The translations under genes were made by a program, and so were the position numbers. From contig CM070721.1 in the NCBI GenBank assembly GCA_036346275.1, forward strand, positions 51,299,869 through 51,363,868: a DNA stretch of 64,000 nucleotides. The letters run 5' to 3'. Source of the stretch: Otatea glauca (lineage: Eukaryota > Streptophyta > Magnoliopsida > Poales > Poaceae). The notes beneath the pieces are model-generated. The model had not been told where the DNA came from, made no database searches, and saw only the letters and a list, made by a program, of their open reading frames with translations. Position 1 is the stretch's first letter; each line of letters begins with the position of its first letter. This document shows positions 23,901 to 33,178 of this stretch, in pieces.

Positions 23901-24526
23901 AGTTTTCCTTTAGCACAAGCAGGGCATATAAAATCTTCAGGTTTAAGAAAGACTGTAGTTTTTATGTTATAGCTAGCAGAATTATTTATTATTCTTCTCA
24001 TCATATTTAACCCAGGATGACCCAGACGATCATGCCAAATCTTAAATATTTCTGGGGTTTTAACTATAGTTTTCATCGCAACATAAACTTCAGGTTTTAT
24101 ATATGTGTAATATAATCCAGAGGAGGAGGAAGGAAGTTTTTCGACCACACATTTATTACACCCGTCAAACTTAGTCATGAGTAGGTATTCTGTACCATCC
24201 TCATTTTCAGTCTCTATCTGAAAACCATTTAGACGGATGTCTTTGAAACTTAGAAGAGTGCGACTGGACTCTGGGTATAATAGGGCATCCTCTATAATTA
24301 TGCGAGTGCCCATAGGGAGAACTATGATGGCTCTTCCGGTGCCAACAATGAGAGCATCACTTCGGGCGATGGCCATAATATTTCCAGTTTTCTTAATCAA
24401 AGTCTGGAAATATTTAGTTTTCTTGAGAATTGTATTTGTGGTGCAACTATCTACAAGACAGATTTCCTTCTCCGCTATTGGATTATACAGGTATTCTATA
24501 TTAAAGATATAAAAACAATCAAACAT
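20909..24526 (-). pseudogene. Copia pol: protease, integrase, reverse transcriptase, RNase H
   Basis: From 24526 downward, the protease block reads CLVDSCTTNTIL (DSC in place of DSG). The integrase zinc finger is HDRLGHPGLN...CPAC, and the integrase core has D in GDICGPIQP, D in IRMDNAGEF and E in AESLIKSVKL. The frame breaks near 23750, 23340 and 23110. The RT start lies at 22106-22645 with RYKARLVAQGF. A 357-residue open frame at 20909-21982 has the SVYVDDPNII catalytic box, the SHTGFVF and SWWSCKQTLVATST blocks of RNase H, and the end stop. Motifs are well kept, but frame breaks at ~22100 and elsewhere prevent a full polyprotein. Confidence 0.92.
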
Positions 24527-25085
24527 TTGTTACAACAGGAACAAATAATATAGAACAAGCATAGCATGATCAAATAAATTTTGTGAAAAAATACACTTTA
24601 TTGAATTTAACCGATAATTGCTCAACAGGAGCGTAGACCATTGTTCATTCAGGAACACTAAAACAAAAACTGATAAAAGAGACTCTAGAAAAAGGATAAT
24701 GTGACATCGACTCTAAAAGAATGACTGGGAGACTACTGCATGTCTCCATACAAATCATTTGTATCATCCTCCTGGGATTTTTCTTTATTCTTCTGGAATT
24801 CTTTTAGCTCATCCCCAATAAAATCATCCTCTTTCATAGGAATATCACCATATCCAAGAAGGCCCTTTTTGAATTCTTCTGTGGGGTTGGAGACTTGATC
24901 ATCATCTAATTACATTCCATTGTCAACAACAGGTTGAGTAATAAAATGTGCCTCCGCTTTATTCCCTTGATTCTTCTGGAATTTCCCAGTGGATTTCATA
25001 TAAAGTTTTACCAAATGCTTTGAGGTGCGGCATGTACGTGACCAATGATCAGTACATCCACACCTAAAGCATGGCTGTTTAGGAT

Positions 25086-25609
25086 TGTGGAATATAAGAA
25101 CCCGGGTACCCTCATGACAAGCCCAAGAGGGAGGCCCAGAAGATACTCCAGCGTCGGGCCCATTGCGTGCGTGAGGACATATCCTAAAGGAAGTTGAACT
25201 TATGTTTAGAAATGATGGATAGAGTTATAATCCGAGTCGTTAGAAGGATAGATAAAGATGTAAACTCTATCCTATTAATTGACTAGAATCTTGTAACCGA
25301 TCGGAATCTCCAAACTGATTAGGACTCTGTAAGCCGCCCCACCCCCGCTATATAAGGGAGAGGGCGGGCAACAACATAGAGATCGGATGATCCAAGCCTA
25401 GAGCATAGCACACCTAATATCGCCTAGAGCATATTGCGCTTTGAGCAACCCCAGATCCAAGAGATCAGCATAATTCCAGCACACAGGATTAGGGTATTAC
25501 CTCCATCGCTGAGGGCCTGACGAACATCTAAACCCCTTGTCTTGTGTGACCATCGAGTTTGAGATCAGCGCCTACCCCATAAATTTATTATCGACTACAA
25601 AAGTCGGCG
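25086..25609 (+). repeat. 5' LTR of the nested element
   Basis: Carries TATATAAGG near 25349 as its TATA box. Its last bases (GTCGGCG) differ from the GTCGACA of the right LTR. Confidence 0.88.
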
Positions 25610-25655
25610 GTTAGCGCGCCAGTAGGAGGCGCTATAATCTTTTCCTACAGAATCG

Positions 25656-25841
25656 ATGGCAGCGATCGGCAGAATCACCACCACCTTCATATCCGGCCAG
25701 GCTTTCCGCTTCGGGAGTCTGGACTTTGTCGCAGATACACGCGAAGAACTTGTCCGCCTAGACTTGAACCAGATCCAATCTGGTAAAGATCAGGCCGACT
25801 CATTTCAGGTATATCACTTTGACTGGCCGACAAACCAGTAG
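25656..25841 (+). CDS. Short leader frame of the nested element (61 residues)
   Basis: A 61-codon frame opens MAAIGRITTTFISGQAFRFG and closes at TAG, 47 bases after the left LTR. Its place and codon-like make-up suggest a leftover of the gag start of an autonomous parent. I recognise no domain. The rest of the interior has no convincing coding sequence. Confidence 0.35.
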   Translation: MAAIGRITTTFISGQAFRFGSLDFVADTREELVRLDLNQIQSGKDQADSFQVYHFDWPTNQ

Positions 25842-26212
25842 GCGTCGCGAGGAATTGCTGCGATCTTCGTGGCATCTTCGCGATAAAAGAGCAGAAGACC
25901 GATCTCCAACGCCAACAAGAAGAACAAGAAGCTGCGGGGGAAGATCGTCTTCGTAAGGGTAAGGAGGTGCAAAGTCGATCGCCGATCTCGCGATCGCAAT
26001 GTCCGCGAGGACATCCCGCAATCGAGTTGGGAGATCAAGCCGTCTTCCACACGCCAATGCAGAACGTCGTCGCCTCCAAGACGCTTCTCGACAAACTGGA
26101 CCCGATGATTGCATCGGATAGCCCGGTGGCCCCGATCGTGGCCTAAATCAAGGCCATGGTGACGGCGACCGCAATTTAGCGAAATAAGGAAAAGCCGGTA
26201 GGTGAAGCGCAC

Positions 26213-26610
26213 TTGCGCTCCCACGCGGCTTTCGGCACGGCCATGAGCTACGCCTGCGCCCCGAGCGCCACTTTCGGCACGGCCATGAGCCACGCCTGCG
26301 CCCCGAGCGCCACCTTCAGCACGGCCATGAGCCACGCCGCGCCTCGGCGCCTCGCCGGCGCGCGGCCACGAGCCACGCTGCGCTTCGAAGCGTCTCTTTC
26401 GGACGGCCACGAGCCACGCTGCGCTTCGAGCGCCTCGCCCGACGACCACGAGCCACGCCGCGCTTCGACTGGCGTCTCTTTCGGACGGCCACGAGCCACG
26501 CTGCGCCTGGCGCCTCCTTCGGCACGGCCACGAGCCACGCCTGCGCCCGAGCGCCACTTTCCGACGGCCACGAGCCACGCCTGCGCCCCGAGCGCCGCCT
26601 ACAGCTCATC
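26213..26610 (+). repeat. GC-rich tandem repeat inside the nested element
   Basis: About eight diverged copies of a phrase built on CGGCCAYGAGCCACGC followed by a GCGCC-rich stretch, with units of roughly 40-60 bases. Long frames on both strands (up to 254 residues) come from this repeat and are not genes. Confidence 0.85.
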
Positions 26611-27520
26611 TACAATTCTACGCTTGCACCATGAGCAAAGATGGCATGATCGTCAGCAACATATGGAGCATAAAGCAGCTAAGTCGCTTTTTTATGTTAT
26701 TATAAATAAAATTGTTGACTTTACTCACTTGCTACTTAGTTGACCCACAACTAAGCAGTAAGTCGGGGGCTACACCTAATAGCGTGCGCATGCGCACATC
26801 TTTTTTGAGTTGTATTTTTCTTCTTTTACTTAACGATTGCGAGTGAATCCGAGTGCGATAACTCCAAATTGTGAAGCTCGACCCCATGAACGGCGAACTT
26901 TAGTCACCCAAAACACGTGCACAGGAAAAGAGCCATGAGCCGACTCCCAGCGCTCGGGGCTAGACTAGTCGGGCAGAGTGCTTAAACAAAAGAGTCAAAC
27001 CACTCGGATGAATTCAAAATCAATAAGGAAAAGAGTAAAAACTCTAAAATTATATATACACGATCGGACATCACATCCGAGTGAATTGTTTTACATTGTG
27101 CGAGTTACGCATATACATGATTTGGGGCTACTAAATTTGGATGCGATGTGTGTGAGCCAACGCTTCAACGACGACATCAGCAATTTCGGCGATGAATGAA
27201 TTTAAAGGGAGTGGCGCTGAATTTTGCCTCAAGCGAGAAAAGCGTTTTGACTTCTGCATATCATTTGGGATACAGTATGTCCCCAAGATGAGCCGACTGC
27301 CAGAATTCCAATAATGGGGCTAGGAACCACTCGGAAAGTTTAACGCGTGGAGCTCTATTGAGTCCTTCACGATCTCTTTGCCTACAACAGGGCACTCGGC
27401 TGTAAAGGAAAACTAGTCGGGAAGCTGCGTCAAGAACTGGAAGCACTCGACGTGAAGCATGACTCAGTTGGGCTGCAACCAGGAAGGCGGCAACTCGATC
27501 GCAAAGGATTCGGAGGCTAC

Positions 27521-28049
27521 TGTGGAATATAAGAACCCGAGTACCCTCATGACAAGCCCAAGAGGGAGGCCCAGAAGATACTCCCCGCGTCAGGCCCCGC
27601 TGCCGTGCGCAAGGGGACATATCCTAAAGAAAGTTGAACTTATGTTTAGAAATAATGGATACAGTTGTAATCCGAGTCGTTAGAAGGATAGATAAAGATG
27701 TAAACTCTATCCTATTAACTGACTAGAATCTTGTAACCGATCGGAATCTCCAAACCGATCAGGACTCTGTAAGCCGCCCCACCCCCGCTATATAAGGGAG
27801 AGAGCGGGCAACTACATAGAGATCGGATGATCCAAGCCTAGAGCATAGCACACCTCATATCGCCCAGAGCATATTGCGCTTTGAGCAACCCCAGATCCAA
27901 GAGATCAGCATAATTCCAGCACACAGGATTAGGGTATTACCTCCATCGCTGAGGGCCTGAACCTGTCTAAACCTCTTGTCTTGTGTGACCATCGAGTTTG
28001 AGATCCAGCGCCTACCCCATAAATTTATTGCTGACTACAAAAGTCGACA
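27521..28049 (+). repeat. 3' LTR of the nested element
   Basis: TGTGGAATATAAGAACCC to GTCGACA, followed by the AGGAT duplication. TATATAAGG near 27789. Confidence 0.9.
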
Positions 28050-29304
28050 AGGATCATTTGTTTTATTTGTTGGTCCTTTCTTCTGGAAGTGACTTGATCC
28101 ATTTTCTTTTGTTTTCCACTGGTATTTACCTCTTCTTTTATGATTTTTGTCATTCTTCCATTTATCCCCTTTCTCTCTTTGGCCCTTTCTACAGCCTCGG
28201 CTATTGCTAGCCTACTGAGCATTTGCATGTGCTTCAGGCAATGCATGATTCCCACTAGGTAGGACTTGATGATTCTTCATTAGAAGTTTATCGTGCTTTT
28301 CTGCTTCTAGCAAAATGCATATTAGCTTAGAGTACTTCTGGTACTTTGCATAGCGATACTGTTGCTGCAGTATCCTCATATTGGGGTGGAATGTGCACAA
28401 TATCTTGTCAATCTTTTCAGCTTCTGTAATCTTCTGGTCACAGAATGCTAGTTTGGCAACAATCTTGTGCATGGCAGAGTTGTACGCTGCCCTGACTTAA
28501 AATCTTGAAAGCATAGGAGGATCCATTCTCATTGTGCTTACGCAATGAACGGATCTTTGCTGGTTATATCGTTCCTTCAGGGAATTCCATAGAGCCAGGG
28601 GGTCCTCCTCCATCAAATATTCGGCCTTCAGGTCCGCATGGAGATGGTGCCTCAGGAAGTGCAAAACTGCGCATTTAGCGGCTTCAGGGAGAGTAGGGGT
28701 ACCAGCTTTAAGTTGGGAAATTGCAGCCCCCAAGGGATCGGGCTGTCAAGTTGATCTTGGCATCAATTGCCCAAGTGAGGTAGTTGCTGCCATTCAAGGC
28801 AAGCTCAGTAAATTCTTTCTTGGCGATGTCAGACATATCCTATATGCAAGCAAAACAGGGATTTTCCTTCAGGTAAAATATTATTTTTGCATGCTTATTA
28901 TTGAATCAGTAAAGTTTTGATCTATATCTATTCAGTAGATAATCATCACATTTTTCAGGATTTTCCTAGTATTTTTCATGATTTTTGCTAATTATTAAGC
29001 AATTTTCAGAAGTAAATATCACAACACATATAATAATGCTAGAAAAATAACCCAAAGTATGAAAAAACCATAGATGTGCCAAATACTGATTTATCAAAAA
29101 AAATATGGGAGCACATAACCTAGAAAAATTAATTTATAGGATTTAATGTCAATTCCAGTATTATTAATCCTTTTTTGGAAAAAGGAAAACTGAAAAACTA
29201 AGGGGCATAATCGTAAATTTCTATTTTCTTTTCTTTTCCTTTTTTATTAATGGGCCGTACGGCCCAATCGGCCTGATAAAATGGCGCGGCTAGGGTTCCC
29301 TCCC

Positions 29305-30111
29305 CTAGCCTCCTCCTTCTCCTTTCACGTGGCGCATCGGCAGCTGGTGCGTGGGTGGCGGCTGGCGGCGGGCGAGCTCGCGTCGGCGAGCTAGCCTCGC
29401 GCGATGTGGTGGCCATTCTTTGGTGCTTGGTGGCGGTCGGCGAGGCGATCTCGCGTCGAGCAAGCTAGCCACGCGCGAGGTGGCAGCCAGCCGGCCGGAC
29501 GACGCAGCGAGAAAAGGAGAAGCCGACGCCGCGGCACTCGGGCCAGTGCGCGGCGCAAGAACCGAGAAGGCTCGGTGCGGCTCTCCGCGCGATGAGGTGA
29601 CGCAACGGCGGCGGGTATGTGACGCGGCTACGGGCAGCGTGCGGCAGCGGTTGCGAGAAGTCATCGCGACAGCAAGTGCATAGATGCCTCGATGACGATG
29701 GCGCGGCGGGCGCAGGTGCATTCTTCGGGACGCGCGTGCTCGGGAGATGAAGCGGTCCGTTGTCGCACGGAAGCCAAGGGGCCATCTCAAGGGTCTCGTC
29801 GCCGCTACAGGGGCGGGGGGCTGCGACGCATCGGGCGCCGCTGCCGCTTCGGGCCAAGCGAAGTGAAGCCGAGCCTTCCGTCGGCATGCGTGACTGGCGC
29901 GACACCGAGACAGCCAACGACGCATGCGACGGGTGTGAGAACCAAGATGGTCGGCATCGTGCACGGCAGGCGCGAGGACCGAGAAGGTCGGCGGCGTGCA
30001 CGGTGGGCGTGAGGATGTCGCTGTCGGCTTCTTTGCCGACGGCGTGGTGGTGGCTACGGGCCCCACTAGATCTAATCTGTACTGTTTATGATGTATGTAT
30101 TGCATGTACAA
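29305..30111 (-). other. GC-rich 268-codon open frame in the copia leader
   Basis: Between the 5' LTR and the gag ATG lies ~1.5 kb of leader. Its middle (29290-30060) is far richer in GC than the element and open on the minus strand for 268 codons, with frames also open on the other strand. The product would be rich in Arg, Ala, Pro and Ser without clear domains. This may be host DNA picked up by the element or simply GC-driven openness. I do not claim a protein. The A/T-rich part 28837-29290 holds nothing I can name. Confidence 0.3.
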
Positions 30112-30359
30112 TTTCTAGAGCAAAAAATAATAGTCCAGCTTGAAGATTGAGACACGATAAATCTGCGAGACATGATCCAACGTACCATAGGGTGTGATGC
30201 TGGTAGATCGCATGACGCAGGAAGTAGCTTCGATGCAATGTAGATCGATAGCAGGCGGACGATCCGATCCCGTCAACAACGTGTAGATGCCGGCGTAGTC
30301 GTCGACGACGAAGTAGAGGACAACAACGACGTAGACTTCGACGGCGGCGGCGAGGTAGA

Positions 30360-30376
30360 GACTCGTGCTGATAACG
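30360..30376 (-). promoter_or_regulatory. Primer binding site of the copia element
   Basis: On the minus strand, just after the LTR end at 30377, the bases read CGTTATCAGCACGAGTC. Plant copia elements often carry TTATCAGCACGAG at this place. Confidence 0.6.
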
Positions 30377-30611
30377 TGTTGTAAAACATAGTCGTTCACC
30401 CACGATCAATCAACAGCACATCAACAGAATCACACGAACAGGGAAAGGAGCACACAGAATATAGGGGTGGAACTCTCTTGCTTTATTCAATCTTTCTTTT
30501 ACATGGGGAGGCCTAATATATAGTGGAAAGTATAAGAGATGAGTTCGGATTCGCCCACAAATAAGAGATAGATGGTAACCGAATCGGTTACAGAAATTTT
30601 ATCTTATAACA
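30377..30611 (-). repeat. 5' LTR of the copia element
   Basis: TGTTGTAAAACATAG to CTTATAACA; near identical to 20434-20667. GCGTA follows at 30612-30616. Confidence 0.9.
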
Positions 30612-30616
30612 GCGTA

Positions 30617-31035
30617 TACGTAGAACTGAACAATCAGAATTTAAATCTTGTTGGTGGAGTCATACACCCACCACGTCACGAAGAGACGGTTGCCGCATCC
30701 GGTGGAAGTGTTTACAGAGCCAGCTTCCAGCCGTGCTCGATTCGTCCCATTTTCTCGCTGCCGTTTCCATATTCACGCGACCCTGCCGGCGACCCGTACA
30801 AGACCCGGCTCCGTGCGCAATCTAAGTCAACTTCTCATGCGATCCCTATTTTGTAATTATTTGTGTATGCCTGAGGAGAATGCGATTTAAGTGATGCCAG
30901 CATATATAGGTACACGCTAGGGGTTTTTTCCTACGGCGGTGATTTGTGCAAGAGCCTGCCGATTTAGCTGCTGCGACGGTGCCAGCGTAGGTACCCTTAA
31001 AGCACGTACGCAAGGAACCATTCATCGGTCCATCC
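30617..31035 (+). promoter_or_regulatory. Promoter and 5' UTR of secreted peptide gene P1
   Basis: A TATA box (TATATAG, 30903-30909) lies about 130 bases before the start codon, giving a likely start of transcription near 30935 and a 5' UTR of ~100 bases. Bases 30697-30990 match 45874-46168 closely; in that copy the TATA box reads CATACATAGG. The copia element sits ~290 bases upstream of the TATA box. Confidence 0.65.
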
Positions 31036-32363
31036 ATGTCGCCGACCGCTCGCCAGGTTACACTGCGGCCGCACGCGGCCGGTGCCATTCTGCTGCTGCT
31101 CACCATGATCGGCGGGCGTGGCGGCCTCATCCTCCACGCGGCTGCTGAGAGCGGGAGTGCGGGGGGTAGCGGCGCCAGCGGCCACGGTGAGTGCCCACTG
31201 GCTAGTTGCTAACTAGCTACCCTACGTACTTGATTGCTTACTCTGTTCTTTTTTACTTCGTTTAGATATTTACACGATCTCAAATACATATCTTTAATCA
31301 TCACTTTTTTAATTATACGTTAACAAAAATTATTAGAAATATAATAATACGAAAAATATTTTTTTATGACAAATAAAGCGAGATGTCATTTCCATGTAAA
31401 GAGCCCAAATACTTTTGTGTGTATTAATGGTCAAAGATTGAAAAGGTTGACAGTGTGTATTCCAAAATAAATCTTAAAAGGAACAACGGGAGTATATCTT
31501 TTGGCAATATCAAATTATCTGTGTATATTAAAACCAAATGCACAAAATTGTATTTTTAGCCCCTTTCCCACCCACAACAGTAGCGGTAGGCAGTATGTAA
31601 CTCCTAATGTGGTGTTGTACCGCAGAAGCTAGCTAGATGGCATCGCAGCAGCATGGCAGGCTCGATAGCCCCACCGTGGCAAGCTTATTACCATGCTACC
31701 TGAACGCAACAGCAAATTCTATATATGGTACTCGGACATGGTAACACCACGGTGCCACCCCACGGTTCTTGTCACTGGTCTTCTTGCATGCTCTTTCTTT
31801 TCAAGAGCTAAGTAGCAGTAGAGGACCAACGTTTGCTCGGGAGCCAGCGAACTCCTTAGCAGTCGCGAGTTCGATCTCCAGATCGTTCTCATGGGCCACA
31901 TGACAAACGTTCTTCTGCTCGCTACTGTGCTGCCATAAAGGTACTACGGTATCAGAGCACAACATGAGTTAAGTGTTGACAGCCGCTGCCCGTAATCCGT
32001 AAAGGAGCCACATATACAAATTTCATAGAGGCAATCAATTCGGCAAAAGAAATTTGGCCAGAAGGCCAACCATATAAGCGTAGGCCTCCTTTAAACGCAC
32101 ATGCACACACCTCTAGGTATGTTTTGTCCTGCACTGATCATAGCACCGTGGTGACCTAGATCTTCCCTGTAAAAGTTCATCCATCTAGTGATGGCATTAT
32201 TTCTGTAGCTATGTAATTTGCGTGTTTAATTATTTGCCATGCCCTTGCAGATCAGCCGCCCGGGTCTGGTGGTCCGCAGACCCGCGGTCCGTACGTGAGC
32301 TACGGGAATAGTTATACCGGACGGGGATGCAACGCAAGATACAGTTGCAGTCGACAATCATGA
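31036..32363 (+). CDS. Small secreted peptide gene P1 (two exons, 87 residues, RALF-like tail)
   Basis: Exon 1 is 31036-31186 and exon 2 is 32251-32363, joined across a GT/AG intron within an aspartate codon. The start follows a TATA box and leader. Residues ~15-36 form a hydrophobic segment (GAILLLLTMIGGRGGLILHA) followed by small residues, a signal peptide, so the product should be exported. A Gly/Ser-rich spacer (ESGSAGGSGASGHD) leads to the C-terminus GPYVSYGNSYTGRGC, then N-A-R-Y-S-C-S-R. YVSYG recalls the YISYG start of mature RALF peptides, and RGC-x5-C matches the last cysteine pair of RALFs. The first cysteine pair and RRxL cleavage site are missing, so RALF membership is tentative. 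A related gene lies at 60569. No frame damage is seen. Confidence 0.6.
31241..31492. mobile_element. Stowaway-like MITE (252 bp) in the P1 intron
   Basis: It begins CTCTGTTCTTTTTTACTTCG and ends AAAAGGAACAACGGGAG, imperfect inverted ends. TA dinucleotides flank it (31239-31240 and 31493-31494), the Stowaway target. Confidence 0.65.
31800..31970 (+). mobile_element. Possible SINE in the P1 intron
   Basis: A B-box-like GCGAGTTCGATCTCC follows, at about 60 bases, an A-box-like segment near 31808 (GCTAAGTAGCAGTAGAGG). This is the layout of a tRNA-derived SINE. No tail or target duplication could be fixed, so this is weak. Confidence 0.3.
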
Positions 32364-32615
32364 CACAGGGAGCTACGTGGATATACTTGAAAAGTACTAT
32401 TACAATATTATATTTTTATTAGGTTTACAAATAAATTAAATAAAAATTAGTGGTTAAAATTGTGTTTTAAAGATTATATAGATATTCACAACAATATCTA
32501 TCTGGAACCAAAGGAAGTATATGAAGACAAAGGGCTGTGTTTGTCACATACATTTGAGCTCGAACCCTCTGAGTCGATTTTCATTGTGCCTCCACAAATG
32601 TAGGAGAGGCTCAAC
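32364..32615. other. P1 3' flank
   Basis: A/T-rich sequence with AATAAATTAAATAAAA near 32428, a possible polyadenylation signal for P1. It ends at the hAT target duplication. Confidence 0.5.
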
Positions 32616-33178
32616 CATGTACGTAGTGGTGGCCAAACGGCGGCCCGGTCCATCACGGCACTATCCGTTTAGGTACAATCCATTTAGTAATGGGACGTGC
32701 TGTGCTGGCTCACGGGTCGAGGTCATGGCCTAAGCACTGCCCGGGTGGTTGCCGGGCCGTGTCGTGCCGCATGGGTACAAACGGGCCGACGGGTTGTGTC
32801 GAGCTGCAGTCGGCCCATTTGGTCCACAAAATTTAAAAAAATATGAATTTTTTTAAAAATACATATAGAAAAATGGGAAGAAACGTATTTTAAAAAAAAA
32901 TACATAAAAATTTGGGAAAAAAATCAAGAATAATTAGAAAAACTGAAAGGAACATAGAAAAACTTTTAAAAATGTATGTAAATTAGAAAAAGCAAAAAAT
33001 ATGAAATAAAATTCTAAAAGGAGACAAATAATTGGAATTAAATAATGAGCTTTATTAATGTTTGGCTATCTCATTAAAGACTTTGCCAAGTAAAAACTCA
33101 ATATGACAAAACCTTGGTAAAGAAAAAAGAGTACATCATATAGCTCAGTGATACAGGAAAAAAGCGAAGATTACAATT

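Larger units (their letters stand above)
25086..28049 (+). mobile_element. Nested non-autonomous LTR element (LARD/Dasheng-like), 2.96 kb
   Basis: LTRs at 25086-25609 and 27521-28049 start TGTGGAATATAAGAAC; the right one ends GTCGACA, the left one GTCGGCG. AGGAT flanks the insert at 25081-25085 and 28050-28054. After the left LTR comes a primer site of the TTGGCGCGCCAGGTAGG type, here TTAGCGCGCCAGTAGGAGG. A GGAGGCTAC tract precedes the right LTR, as in RIRE2/Dasheng-type elements. No gag or pol is present. LTRs look about 95% alike by eye. Plus orientation, opposite to its copia host. Confidence 0.9.
25030..28836 (-). pseudogene. Copia gag, split by a nested LTR element
   Basis: The ATG at 28836-28834 opens MSDIAKKEFTELALNGSNYL, a normal plant copia gag start. 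A one-base gain in a G run near 28731 shifts the frame. The body continues through 28733-28212 (DPLALWNSLKERYNQQR; HPNMRILQQQYRYAKY), the UBN2-type gag fold. The nested element (25086-28049) then interrupts it. Past the insert, the CCHC knuckle CFRCGCTDHWSRTC lies at 25030-25071 and is intact. Confidence 0.88.
20434..30611 (-). mobile_element. Ty1/copia retrotransposon, 10.2 kb including a nested element
   Basis: Both LTRs (234-235 bases) start TGTTGTAAAACA and end TATAACA or CATAACA. GCGTA flanks the element on both sides (20429-20433 and 30612-30616). Coding order on the minus strand is gag, protease, integrase, reverse transcriptase, RNase H, the Ty1/copia order. LTRs differ at roughly ten positions by eye, so it is not very recent. 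Without the nested insert (25086-28049) it would be ~7.2 kb. It interrupts the upstream region of the peptide gene at 31036. Confidence 0.95.

Noticed and set aside
25814..26609. Open frames of 97-254 codons on the minus strand
   Set aside because: They follow the GC-rich tandem repeat of the nested element and exist in several frames at once.
31945..31960. GGTATCAGAGC in the P1 intron
   Set aside because: No LTR end or leader nearby; may belong to a SINE or be chance.
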